From NCBI GenBank assembly GCA_033439265.1, contig JAVTVX010000020.1, positions 625,001 to 689,000 on the forward strand: 64,000 bases of DNA, given 5' to 3'. Below, piece after piece: positions 24,001 through 38,700 of this stretch. Both the position numbers and the translations under genes were made by a program. The DNA comes from Dillenia suffruticosa. Its lineage: Eukaryota > Streptophyta > Magnoliopsida > Dilleniales > Dilleniaceae. The notes under the pieces are model-generated. The model made no database searches and was not told the DNA's origin. It saw only the letters and a list, made by a program, of their open reading frames with translations. Each line of letters starts with the position of its first letter. The first letter of the stretch is position 1.

Positions 24001-27000
24001 CAGGCACACCCTCCTCACCCAAAAGGAGTGCCTGTAAAATAAGAATGGGGTCTTTAAAGGTGAGTAAAATTTTAAGAATAATTCTTCAGCAAGGCTATAA
24101 TGTGAAGACTCTTCAGGAAGTAAAGTGTTAACTTTTTTCTGCTATCGTGATGATTAGTTCATGGTAGTTGATGAATTTTTGTTGCTTGACTTTATGTTGG
24201 CTGATTGATTTAATGTTTGATCATGCAGGTTAAATGTATTGAATTTGCAATGGCAATTCTTTACATTGTATTGCTTGCTATGTTTTTTGGATGGAGAATA
24301 TTCAACCGTAAAAGAGAGGGGAGACAAGTTTCTAGAATGAAACCACTGAATGGCATGGATGGTGGTGAGCTTCACTCTGCAAACAGGGAGAAGGAGCTCC
24401 CTATGCAGGTGCATGCCGACCTCCTAATGAATGATTTGTTGTCCTATAAGTAATGGCTATTACTCACTTTTCACACCATGAATTCGTTACCTAACAATTG
24501 TTGAACTGAAGTTTGGCTTCTGAACAATGCTCAAATGTGGAATCTGCCTATATGCATGACAAGACGTATGAACTTGTTTTGTTAATCATCTCTGTGTGTG
24601 TTGTGTCTCTGTTCCATGTTTTTGTGTATTTGCATGCTTCTTAACCCTTTGGTTCTATGGTGAAAAGTTTTGAATGTTGACTATTTATCTCATTCTGGAT
24701 TGGTCATGTGTAAGAGTTTAGTGACAGCAGAGTTCAATTTTTTCTTCATAAAATCTTAAATATCTGAGACTTGTTTCTTACATTGAGTCTGTTGTGACAG
24801 CAGAGTTCAATTTTTTCTTCATAAAATCTTAAATTAGTGAGACTTGTTTCCTACATTGAGTCGGCTCCTTTCTTCTTCTAAGCTAATAGATTTTATTGGT
24901 TTTTTTTTTTTTTTTAATTACCAGATGCTTGAGGAAGATCCTCAAGTCACCGACAGAGTGCGACTGTCAGTTGTGCAAGGATATATGTCGGACTTCTATA
25001 GGTTGCTGCTTGTCCATTCTGAGATTTTATCATTGTAAATGAATAAGAATTAATCATGGGTCAAATTTTGTTGTACAGGAGATATGGAACATGGGTTGCT
25101 AGGCATCCAACCTTCATACTGATTTCATCACTAGCAGTTGTTCTTTTGCTTTGTTTAGGCTTAATTCATTTCGAAGTTGAGACACGCCCTGAGAAGGTAC
25201 CCTATTGAATTTCTGGATTACTTGAGTCAGATCCTTTATTGTTTGTGGATTCTTTTTGGAGATGGAATGATATTTATCTCATGTACCATTTGTGTTTGTT
25301 ATGTACGCGCTAATGTTATTGTAATCGTTGTCTCTAAATCGAGGAAAATATAGGAGGAATAGTTCTATGACAATGATATTCTGTTGTAAACTACAGTGCA
25401 GGGTTTTTTTTTTTGGGTATATCTGTTTTGATTGCTTACCAAAATTTTAAATTCTTGGGTGCAAATTTAGTGCATAAGATTGGCAATCTTGAACAGTCTG
25501 GACCATAGGGGTTGGTTTGTCCTGCATGATTGATTTACAAAGCGTCTGCTTGTTTTCTTAGGGCTTTTGCTGCTTAATTGCTCTGAAAATTCTATTTGAA
25601 CTATCTTCTAAATGAAACTGTATTTCTGTCTCAATATGTCATGCATTGATAACCTTTTTGCACTTGTCCTATTTCAGCTGTGGGTTGGACCTGGTAGTAG
25701 GTCAGCAGAAGAAAAACAGTTTTTCGACAGCCATTTAGCCCCATTTTACAGAATAGAGCAGGTTGCTACTATCTGTCAATTTCTTGTTTTCTTGAGTTGA
25801 AGTTTGTCTTTGGAGTGCATCTTTCCAAAAAGTATGGAGGAACTAACAATAATCCATGTACTTTTCCAGCTCATATTAGCAACAGTTCCAGATTCCATGC
25901 ATGGCAATCCACCCAGTATTGTAACAGAAAGCAATATCAAATTGCTTTTCGATATACAGAAGAGAGTAGGAAACTCTTTGTACTTGTTTTTCTTCTCATC
26001 TTTATGTTTCTGATTCTAACACTAATTTACACATTTTGGAGAAAAAATCTAAAACGGGGCTTGTGCCTATTTATTTTGACAGGTTGATAACATTCGTGGA
26101 AATTATTCTGGTGCATCAGTATCATTGACTGATATTTGCATGAAGCCACTTGGCCAGGACTGTGCCACTCAAAGTGTTTTACAGGTATCATTTTCTCTCA
26201 TTCTTGCATGTTTTGAAACATAGGATACATCGAGGAGACACTTAAGATGTACTTTGGACAGAGTATCGTTGGTTATTGATATTGGTTTCTCTTTCTACTG
26301 GGAATGTCTTCCTTTGCCTCATCTCTTACCCTCCCTTCTCTTTTCTCTCCTTTGGTTTCATCCTTTCTTGATTGGTTCATCTTCCTCCCCAAGATTGTTA
26401 CTAGATTTGCACCAAATTTACTGTGCTTGTAGGAGTTCCAGTAAGAACTGTTATATGAGTTGCTATTTGGGATTGGTGACGGACACCATCCTTTCCCTAG
26501 TAGGGTGTGAGACACCCTTAGTTTCATTGACAATTATTAGTGTTTGGCTACTTGAAAGTATTTTGGTCAATGGGAAACATTTGCAACTCATAGTCAGTAA
26601 GTAGACCTTGTTTAAGAATCTTAACTTTAGAACATTTGACATTTCATTGGAAAAAGAAAATGAAAAATGCTTTCTTTTCCTTGGAGTCGTGATTTCTGTG
26701 AAACAAATGGAGCCTATATTTCTGAAAATAGGGGAACTTAAGGTCTATAAGAAACTTCTAGGTCAATGCTTTCTTCTCAGTCTGCCTTGCTTGTTTTAAC
26801 TGTGTCAACGCCCTGCTTTTATGTCGATGTTTGTATGTCCTTGAGATTTTGGCATGCAACTTGCAAATGCTCCTACAATTTCATACTCCTAGCATGCTTC
26901 AGTTTCTTCCCGGCAATTGCCTGCTATCATTCTATTTCTGGTTTCTTGATATTAACCTTTTGTTTTGGATAGTATTTCAAAATGGAACCAAAGAATTATG

Positions 27001-28311
27001 ATGATTATGGTGGAGTTGATCATGCCGAATACTGTTTTCAGGTACACAAATAAATATATTTTGAAATTTCACAAGATTGTTCGAATCGTTCATTTCAAAA
27101 TATTCCAGGCATCATGAAAGATACTGTTTGATATAGTATTCAAATATAAAATGTCAGAATAACCATAAAGATGGTATGAGCATCATGACAAGTGCTAAAG
27201 AGAAGAAGAGAAATGAATGAGTATATTACATGTACTGCATTCTCACCAGAGATTGAATTGTTGTTACTGTCCGACTAAGGCATCATAAATGCATTAACCA
27301 TGTATATTAAAAAAGATATAATTATTATTATTATTATTTTTAACTTGCATACATGATTTGACATCTGAATAATATATCATCCTGAACTGTTTATTTAGCA
27401 TAGCACCAGTAGTATGTGATTTTTGAAAAAATTATTTGGTGAGTAAAATTTAATGTGTGGTTATGAGGATCAGGTCAAGCATTTGAAATCCATGTTCATT
27501 ATCTGATGAAATTGTAACTTACAATAAATATATGTGGAATAATCATATCACGTTGGGAACTGTCCATGCAGTGTAGCACCCTCAAAATATGAGTTGAACA
27601 CAGAACAAGTTATAATGCATCGGTTCACGTGCTAACTTGGACCTATTGTTTAATTGGTGATACATAGTTTCTTGGGTATGGTAGACTTATTGTTGATGTT
27701 TTCATATATGATGTGCGCTCTTTCAACATGTTGGCTTGTAAGAAATAGTTAATGAACTCATGACTTTGCAGGCAACATTGAATCCATATTTGTAGTAGTA
27801 TTCCAAATAAAATAATATTCTCATTCTTCAATAACGACACTGGTTTTCTTGCTGCTTCATTCAGCATTATACCTCAGCTGAGGATTGTATGAGTGCTTTC
27901 AAAGCCCCTCTTGATCCAAGCTCTGCATTAGGAGGTTTCTCTGGAAATAATTATTCTGAGGTACTTATTTTTTCCCTTACCTGATGGAAATTTGATCATA
28001 GTGTTTGGTAACCCCTGTGGATGCCTTGGTAGCAGGCTTCTGCATTTATAGTAACTTATCCGGTAAACAATGTGGATGATAAAGAAAGTGCTGAAGCTCT
28101 AAAGGCTGTGGCATGGGAGAAGGCGTTCATTCAGTTAGTAAAGGTTTTTACTTTGTTACCTGTGCGTTCAGTTATTATTTGGCTTGCTTATGCAGAAATT
28201 TGATGAATTATGTCTAATGCAATTATGCTTTTGAAATATTATGTTCCTTTATAGACTCTTCTTCGCTTCAAGATGGTGGACATCTTTTATTTTTCTTGTT
28301 TCTGTTTGTAC

Positions 28312-28346
<35 letters not shown>

Positions 28347-29704
28347 GTATTTTCTTTCTTGTGTTTTGCTTCTAAACTTCAATTGCACCCCTTTGGCTTG
28401 TTTCATATTTTGATTTTCTTCCCCTTTCTGATGCCTGAAAGGGAAAGGTTTGTATTCCCCTAAACGCTCACTGTACAAGGATGGAGGAGTTAATTCTAGC
28501 AAAATTTTTGGTTTTCCTCGATCGATTTCTATAGTTGAGGCCCAAATTATGCTGTTCAACCCCCATTTGCAAGTGTCACAAAGTTCAACAACCATTACCC
28601 GTCCGTTATTTTTTTTCTTTGGGGGGTATAACAGCCATTATTGTTATGACATGACTGTGACGCTGCCTATCCAATGGATGATTTCTGTTATGTGGAAATC
28701 TTTTTTGTCTCCATATTGCTATAATCGCAGATATGATTTCAACTGCAACTTTGTCAATGGTTCAGAATCTGAAAAGAAGCACAGATTCTTGTGTTGCTTA
28801 TTATCCTTTAGGAAACATCTAGTCATGGGCCAAAATTTTATCATATGTATTCATATATTATCTCAAGAACTCGGTGAATCCTGCATTACAGTGGTCAGAA
28901 CATCATGGTGTCTAGCATAAGTTTGGTGACATTGGAGAGCATCTTGCTTAACTTTGATGATTTTAATTGTCTGGTAGAGAACAAATGTGGGTCACTAAAA
29001 CGATATGCTTTGACCTTTGATTTCCTTAGTCTTTTCCAATGTGCAATCTACTAGATTGTATGAGCCTGGTTATACTGTTCAACCATCTTATATCTTTTCG
29101 CAGTCTTCATCAACCATTTAGATGCTGCCATTTGAATAAATTTAATTGTTTTTCATGATAGGAGGAGCTTTTACCTATGGTGCAATCCAGAAATTTGACC
29201 CTTGCTTTTTCATCAGAGAGCTCAATTGAAGAAGAATTAAAAAGAGAGAGCACTGCAGATGCCATAACCATCTTGGTTGGTTTATCATTATTGTAATCCT
29301 TATTCTTCTTTCGTTTCAAAGGTTAATTGAGCCATAAAGTGGAGGTGGCTTCTCTCCCACTTATCGATAATTCTCACCCCAATTCTAATACACGTGGGAT
29401 TGGATTTCTAAACCTCTTGATACTACATCAAGGGCTTTTATGATCTGAACTACATGCCGCCTGTTATTATTGTAATCTTTGGGAAAATGGATTAGTCTAC
29501 ATGATTTTGATACTACATTCACTCATCATGCTGAATTGTGCTTATATTGGTTACAACTTTTCACCATTTCTCAAACATGGAGGTAACCACATACCATCCG
29601 GGTTAGTTTTGATTTTTTTTTTGTCATGAGATAAAGTCATTAAAATGATTGCTTATTTCTTAATACGTATGTTTGAGGAATTTTGTTATTTATTGATACT
29701 ATAT

Positions 29705-29741
<37 letters not shown>

Positions 29742-32700
29742 CCCCACTCTCTCCCTATACATACACATGTATATTAACTTAAAAAATGTTTGACCTTTTC
29801 AGGTAAGCTATCTTGTGATGTTTGCCTACATATCTCTTACTTTGGGCAATGCACCTCGTTTGTCTTCTTTCTACATTTCATCCAAGGTATGATCAATTAC
29901 CTGCATTTGTCTCTTTCATATTTCTCTTTATTGGATGATAGGACAATAATGATTTAACGGGTCTGAAACTAAAACTTTTCCATATCTTCCGAGGTTTTTA
30001 GGTCTTGCAAACATTGATAAGTCATGCATAAATAAAGATGATTAATTGTCTGTTTTTGTGAGATATGTCACCAAGTTATGCTTTTTCCTTTTTTTGGACA
30101 TTAGAAACTTATGCTCGCCCCGATCTTTCAATGAGCACACCATGTTGCAGCGTTAGCATTAAAAAACAAGGACTGCCATTTTCCTCTAATATTCAAATGA
30201 ATGCATAAGATCAAAAACAATATAATATTATATTATTTGATGCAAGGAAGTGGATTCAGAAAATATTCCTTAGAACAAAAGAAAAAGTATAAAGATAATA
30301 TGAGTATGAGTGGCCTCTTTATTCTTCTAAAGTTTGAAAAAACCAGGATTCTACCTACATTGGTTAAAAGGGTTTTCAAAAATTAGATCAAGGATCCAGC
30401 TATCATCTTAGGATCCTACAAAAAAGGATATCATAAAAAAAAATACTAAATAATAATAAGTGATTAAAGAAAAAAAGAAAAAAATACTAAATAACATCAA
30501 TTAATGCATGAAACTAAGATTTGATTTAACAATTGTAAGATCCAACAATCAAGAAAACAAACCCAGTACAAAGTATAGATTTCGATCTCTATCGTATTTT
30601 CAATATTATATATTCAATTCAATGACTTGATTCTGCACTTTTATTTATAAATTGTAACTCTAAACAAATACAAACTAAATTTAATAAAAAAAATAGGTGC
30701 GACTCTAAAATATAAAGAAATTAGACAATATATATGATAATTCTCAATATCTCCTAGAACCTTTTAATACAGTTTGAGATTAGAATTTGTAGTTTGCAAT
30801 TGTGGTTAATATCCCAATATGTTGAAAATTTTGAGGAATCTGATTGTTGTGATATATTTAGATCGTATAATCATAGAATTGAAACAAATTCTGCTCTGTT
30901 GCTAATTTTAAATGTTTGGTTGTCCAGATTTTGCTTGGTCTATCAGGAGTTGTACTTGTCATGCTATCTGTCCTTGGATCAGTTGGATTTTTTAGTGCCA
31001 TTGGAGTAAAATCTACACTAATCATAATGGAAGTCATTCCTTTCCTTGTTTTGGCCGTAAGTAGAACTTCTCTATCAACTTTTGAAGTTATCTATTTGTA
31101 GCTATCTCGAAGGCTGCTCTTTACGTGTTAAAAAACACGTTTTAGGTTGTGGAAATCCAAGGTCCATAGGCAACTACACAAGGGGTAGAGTCATACAGTC
31201 TGATACTTCATCAGTGGGGATTATTATTTGATGTGCATCATAAAATGTGATTTACGTCATGAAGATCACTATTATAAGCACAGTTTCTCCATATGATTTT
31301 CCATGACTCTTCGCACCGCTGATAAAAAGTATTTGACTGTAAGATGTGTAAAGCACTTACATACTAGTGGCATAACCAGTAATTACCTTATCTGTGTCTA
31401 TTTTAGATATTGCTTATGGCCTAAGTATATGATATCAAATATGGCCTTAAGATACAATGGGTGCTGCATAAGACAATTCTGGACTCAGGAGCACAATTGC
31501 AGTGTGTTCCATTTCTAGCTTATCCTACAAGTAGCACTGACAATGTAAAGAAAGACCAAGACACATGAGAGAGAATGTTGATCAAGAGGAACATGGATTG
31601 AATTGTCAAAAAAGGAGTCAATAGCAAAAGTACTGTTACTGGCTCAAGAAATTCTACGGTTCTTTTTGGACTACACTAAATTTTGCAGAATAAAGGCTTA
31701 CAAGGTGATGTGTATAATTATATCTGATTAAACCAACTTTCAAGTAATTTATGTATATGTAAGTTTTTGATTGAACATGTTGAATTTTTCAATCACTTGG
31801 TATTGCTCTTTTATCCTTGAAAACAACAAGTTCTGTTTATTTTCCTCTTATTAGATATTGCAATTCACTGCTTATAAAGAGGTTTTAAGATATGTGACTC
31901 AAGTATCAAATTGGTCCATTTATATCTCAATATATACTATTCATCTTGAGCAATATTTGTGATGTCTTTTTCTTGTCTGATACTTAATGAATTTAAAACT
32001 GAAGCCTGGTGATAAGCCCAGGCTTTCGCAGATTTGGCACCTAAATGTTGGCAAAAGGCATTCAGAATAACAATAAAGCAGTAGAATTGTTAAGCAGTAT
32101 TTTTGAACTAATGATACAAGATATTATTTTTTTCACCACATTTGCTAATCTTAACACTCACCTGTTTCTCTTTCATTTATAACATATTCATGGTAGATCC
32201 ACAAGTGCTGTTTGCCACCAACAAAGAGTGTTGTTTCTTCTAGTGAAATTTAATTCCTCCCTACATATTCTATGCAATTCATTCTTTGTACTTTAGCAAT
32301 TCAGCTTCAAAAGAAAAAAAAAATAGAGAAGATATTCCAATATGTAGTACTTATTTTGTTGCATATCAGGTTGGGGTAGACAATATGTGTATACTCGTAC
32401 AGTCTGTCAAACGGCAACCATTAGAGCTGCCTTTAGAGGGGCGTATCAGTAATGCGCTTGTGGAGGTTGGCCCATCCATTACACTAGCTAGTCTATCTGA
32501 GGTTTTGGCCTTTGCCGTTGGAAGTTTTATTCCCATGCCTGCATGCCGTGTCTTCTCGATGTTTGCAGGTGTGAAATTTATGTTTTAATTGTTGTCTGTG
32601 TTCTTGCTCTATCTTAGTATTATTATCATCATGATTCATTTGCTTTAATTTTTCATCTGCTTTTTCCTATGTAGCACTTGCTGTTTTCCTGGACTTCCTT

Positions 32701-35700
32701 CTCCAAATTACAGCTTTCGTTGCCCTCATTGTTTTTGATTTTCTGAGGGCTGAGGATAAAAGAGTTGATTGCTTTCCATGCATAAAAGTTTCTGCTCCTC
32801 ATCCAGAATCTTCTGGAGGTATCTCTTTTGTTGCATTGATCAATCATTACTCTGAGGAATTTATGAGATAGATGAGCCCAGTATAAGTGTTTTAGCTTTA
32901 AAATTCTATTTTGCTTTTGTTTCAATTGTTCATTACGCTCTATGAAGTTTAACTAATAGTGTACAATGGTGTAGGACTTAGTGAGAGTAAACCTGGATTT
33001 CTTGCTCGCTATATGAAGGTGAGGGGAATCTTTTGGTTTTTTGTTCTATTTAAGTATCAGAATGATCCTGTCTTCCTTGATTTTATTCATTTTTCTTCTT
33101 CTCCTCTTTTCCTTTTTTGCTTTAGAGGTTTTCTTTTCTTTTTTTTTGGGGGGGGGGGTTTGGGGATCAACTTTTGCACTGTAGTGGTCTATGGTGTTGG
33201 TATTCCAATTGAGTCTCAACCGGGTTTGGGAGTTAGTAGTTTATAATTATACCAAAGATAATTATCTGTTATTTTGAAATTACATACTTTTGATGAACAG
33301 AAAGATAGAAACTTTTTTTTTTTTTTTTGGTTCTTTGGCTTTTCTTTTTTTTAGTCATGCTAGCCTTGTTTCAGTTCTATGAAAGCTCGAGGTGGATCTT
33401 ATTAGAGGTCAGCATGGGCTTCCAGACCTGATATTGAGGCACATTGCCCTCAACATACATGACCTCAAACAAAGCGCAATAAATAAAAAGCACTGATTGG
33501 TTCAGTCATAGTTGGATAAATGACTCAGCTTGTGTTTACTTATTTTTTCTTTACAATATCCTTGCCGTTATGCATGTACTACTTTATGGCCTTGGCAAAA
33601 ATCTTAGAAAGTTTTGGTTTCTCCTCATATTGAGCCCTGTGCTATTCCTTCTTCTCTCCTTTTATATGCACATTTGTTAGTGTTTTCTTTTAATTAAAGA
33701 TGGGTTTTAGTGCTTCTTTTGGTAATAAGTTTCATGGTAAATTGTTTATCGAGGATGCTTTTCTAATGATTTTACATTTTCCTTGCCCTCATTTTTTTTA
33801 ACTAACTGTTTGTTTCCACACCCCCCTCTCCTATAGGAAATTCATGCACCTGTTCTCAGTCTCTGGGGAGTCAAATTAATTGTTGTTGCTGTCTTTGTTG
33901 CTTTCGCATTAGCAAGCATTGTAAGTTGATGAAGATCTGATTTAGTTTTCAAGAAACACTTGAAAGCTCCTGTACTTGCTTTTCCTTTTACTTCCTCATC
34001 CTTTTCATGTGTTCATTTTCTAATGTGTTTGAAACTTGAAGGCATTATGTTCTAGGATTGAACCTGGTTTGGAACAAAAAATTGTCCTTCCTCGAGATTC
34101 ATATCTTCAGGTTTGATTTTGCAGATGTTTTGTGTTTTTGTTGCTCGCATTTGATGCGGTTCTTCTACTTCTCTATGTTCTAATATAAGGTTCATATCTT
34201 TGCAGGGCTACTTTAATAATGTTTCGGAGTACCTCAGAATAGGACCGCCATTATATTTTGTTGTGAAAAGATATAATTATAGGTATACAACTCTTAATTT
34301 TAGCTCCAAATTGACTTCTCACTCTTATGCCCTTGATGATTAGATAAGCTGAACATTTTTATGAGAGATCTGCAGAGCCCTATAAATCCTCATTTAGAAC
34401 ATTCTGCCAGACACCGGATGGCATTTGCAAGTAGAACTGTTATAATGTGATTCATTGTACAATGAAAACTTATGATTTGAGATCACTATGTACCTTGCTT
34501 CTAGAAGCTGTTTTAATAGAACTTGGGATGCGCTTCAGCTTGAACTTGCAAGCTTAATAATTTTGGTGGATATGGTTGGAAAGGTAAAGTGTGATCTTTT
34601 GAAACCCATCCATCCATAGATACGATTTTCTGTGGCTTTCAAAGACTAAGAATATGTAAAGGATAGAAATCTGTGCTTGTTTAGGGCCTTCTTTTATTCT
34701 TTTCCCCCACTGTGGGAGGATCTTTCAACCTCTTCATTGTATATTCCTTTCTCCATATTAGTGCAATCCCCCTCTTTCTCTCTGTTCCAAATGTAAACAC
34801 TTTTCTGTGGTTTGTCCAAAAGAAGCTGCCAGGAAATGCTCCCTTCTCTCTCTGGTATAAAATTAGCTTATCTGGTTTGGCTTAAATTGTTAAATGAGAA
34901 GATTGTGATTTGATCACTTCACAATTTGAATCTTTTGGTCATGAGTTTCTAGAACAAATCGAGGATTTCTATTGCATACTGAATTTGCCCATTTTTAGTT
35001 TGTAAAAACACCAAAATATTCAACTTCTACTTAGTGGATGATGTCATTTTCAACTGCAGGATGCAAGTTCCTGTTGAAGTTTCATCTTTTGTTTTTTCCT
35101 TTTCTTTTTTGATTCCTTCCTTGATGCTGACATTGCTCTAACTTCTCAGCTCAGAATCAAATAATACAAACCAATTATGCTCCATCAGCCAATGTAATTC
35201 AGACTCTCTTCTGAATCAGGTCAGTCCATTTTTCACTGTAAATGATGAAAGATTCTATTTATGTATGGTATGAATTGGTTTGCCTGGCTGTTCTCAGTTT
35301 CTGATTGGCCTTACCTGCTTGATTTTCTACCTAATTGTTTTCAGAATGTCACTTTGTGGTTTCTTATTTTTAACCAATTCAAAATTGATTGTAGTCATTT
35401 CTCTTCTGCAGATCTCAAGAGCTTCCTTGACCCCAGAAACAAGTTACATTGCAAAGCCAGCTGCTTCATGGCTTGATGATTTTCTTGTATGGTTGTCTCC
35501 GGATGCTTTTGGTTGCTGCAGAAAATTTACAAATGGGACTTACTGTCCACCAGATGATCAGGTCAATCATATTGAGATTATCTTGTGTCTTCTTTATTGG
35601 TAATTCCAACATTAACAATATCTAAAAGACCTGGTTAAGCTCAGCAGCCCTTTCTGAATTCGGATCTATATAATTACTAGTGGTGCTAACCATCCACTAC

Positions 35701-38700
35701 TGCATTTAATCATGACGGCGAGTTGAAAACAATCTTTGCCCTATATACTTTGATTTATTTTATTGAACTTGAACATCATTTCTATCAAACTTTCTGACAA
35801 GTATTTATTTTCGCAGCCACCATGTTGCCCTCCAGACAGTATCTCTTGTGACAAAAGTGAAGTCTGCAAAGATTGTACTACAGTAATCCCCACTTTGACA
35901 ATCAACTTATTATCCTGTGAATTAGATATTTTTGTTTTGTTTTGTTTATCTTTATGACAGTTGTTTGGTTTTCATGAAATGAATAATTTTATTCAATATT
36001 TGAAAACAGAAATGCTTTCAAGGAAGCATTTGTGAAAAGATGTCCTTAAATATTCTTTCTGCCATTGTTGACTAATGTAGAGATTTTCAGTGCTTTCGGC
36101 ACTCAGATTTGAATAATGGGCGTCCCACCACAGCTCAGTTCCAAGAGAAACTTCCATGGTTTCTTAGTGCTCTACCCTCTGCAGATTGTTCTAAAGGTGG
36201 CCATGGGGCTTATACAGATAGTGTAGATCTAGAAGGTTAGTGGGGATTTCCACAATATATCCAAAGTCCAGGATTTCTCAGTTTGTATAGTTAATTGTGA
36301 CTTCAAAAGCTTTGTCTTCTAAGAATCTTATACTTGCCTTTTGTGTATTTGACATTCATTGAGTTAGGATTTGAAAGTGGTGTCATCCAAGCATCCGCTT
36401 TTCGTACGTATCACACTCCTCTTAACAAGCAAGTATGGAAATGTTCAAAATGATTTTAGACTTCTAATGGATTTTTTGGTGTTGTGACTTATAAACAAAA
36501 ATACTTATGCTTTCACGTTCCAGATTGATTTTGTCAATGCCTTCAAAGCTGCAAGACAGTTCAGTGCAAGGGTTTCTTCTTCTTTGAAGGTAAATATTAT
36601 GGGATGCCAAATTCTGATGCTGATGCAATAGCTGCAATATAAAATAAATAAATAAATAAATAAAAGGTACAAATTTGTAAATTTCCTCAACTTTTCAAAG
36701 TCACAACTTGTTAGTGTGGTACCTCCAGTTGTTTAAAGACCATCATGAAATAAAGATATGTAGTGTTATGATCCTTGGAATCCACTGATGAAGAGATTAA
36801 TTCATGCCTTATTTTCTTCAGTTTGCATTTGCTTTGGATCCTACCAGAAAATTGCAGGCTAACATCAAATTGATACATCAAGCATTTAGAGTGTTAACTA
36901 GCAGTTTAATGCAACCTTAGACGGACCAATGTTCCGGGTTCTACTTTTTCATGCTAATGCATTTGCTAGAGTTGCATAGGATTTAACATATCAGAGACGG
37001 GATTAGAGGTCTTTCATGTACTGTTTTCTCATTTTGTCATTGCCTTCTTTTCCAGGTTTGTTCTAGTTCTTTTTGAGGATTCTCATTCTCTTAGTTGTTT
37101 CTTTCTTCTTTCTTCCCTGGGGGAAAAAAGAAAGAACGAAGAAAAGAACACATAAAAAGGTGTCGAGATACCCATAACTGATGTCAATCAAGTACAAAAA
37201 TTCCAAAAGAAAGGAAAATGTGCTTCAAATTAACTGCTGCTGGTGATACTCAACTTACTTACTACAACACCTGAAAATTGTTTTTTCTTCTCCCATTATG
37301 AAACAGAGATATAGTTGAGATGTTGGAACAAATTGCCAGACCAACCTGGTCCTAGGGTGCTTTTTCTTTTTTTTCTTCTGCTGCTCTAACATTCTTTTCC
37401 TACTGCAGATCGAGATATTCCCATATGCTGTATATTACATGTTTTTTGAGCAATACCTTGATATTTGGAGAACAGCATTAATCGACCTTGCTATTGCTAT
37501 TGGTTAGTAGTGCTTATGACTTTGGCTATGATTTTCTCTGTACCCAGAATGGTAGTGTGTTCTTTTTTTCCTTCTCTCTCTCTCTCTCTCTCTCCCCTGC
37601 ATTCTACCCTGAATCTTCTCCTAAATGAGCTAGACTACTATTGGTTACCAAAATAAGCATTTCATTTTCAATTGCTCTCATGAATTAGCTACTGTTGCCT
37701 AAAGGTATTGATTTTCCTTTTTCTTTATCTACAATTTGGCAGGTGCAGTATTTATTGTTTGCTTGGCAATAACATGCAGGTCAGTTTTTGTCTTTCTTTT
37801 GTTCCTTGCCCATAATGAAGATTGCATGCTTATGACATGTAAAATGTGTGCTTCGTTAAGTTAGGCAACACATTCTTTCGAAGTTGAGATATAATTCTTC
37901 AATTCATGCTCTATTTCCATTCACTCGCTCTTTCTAAATGCAGCTTATGGAGTTCAGCAATAATATTTCTTGTGCTAGCAATGATTGTCGTGGATCTCTT
38001 GGTATTTTTTCTTTTCCCATGCACCAGTGTGTTTCAAATATTTTTTCATGTTCTTTAATATCTTTAACTCAGCAGTGCCGCATTGAATTACTTACATTTA
38101 TAAGGCAAAATAATGCAGGGTGTAATGGCAATTCTGAAAATTCAGCTGAATGCAATCTCCGTTGTTAATCTTATTATGTCGGTGGGAATTGCTGTTGAGT
38201 TCTGTGTTCACATAACACATGCTTTCATGGTGAGTATCTCCATCTTTCCATCATATGATTTAAGTTCTGTCCTTATCTTTTAGCAAACTTTTGGCATTGT
38301 GTCCTTTTGAGTATTTTCATATCCTATTCTCATGTTACATTGAAGATGTGACTTTCCATGCTCTCATCAAAATTGAAAAAAATTTATATCAAGATTCACG
38401 TGCTAATATTCATTTTTTGATAGAGGTGGATGGTTTTATTTTTTTGGATAAAACATGGATATCTTATGATGATCTTCCCTGCTGAATTGTAGAGCTATTA
38501 GCTCCCAGTACTGAAAACACACCACAGTTGACTCCTTTCAGCTGTAATGTGCATTTAATCAAATCTTTGATAACAAAATAATGTAAGCGACAAATATAGG
38601 CTAGACTCCTGTGTTTGAAATAGTTTGAGGCCATCCAAAGAGATTGGAAAGCTCTTTCATTTTGCTAGTTTTCTTGCTTTTCTTTTAATTATTTTCAATT

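Noticed and set aside
28450..28920. 156-aa plus-strand open frame inside NPC1 intron 16
   Set aside because: No domain or conserved motif; it lies wholly within an intron of a well-supported gene and overlaps low-complexity sequence.
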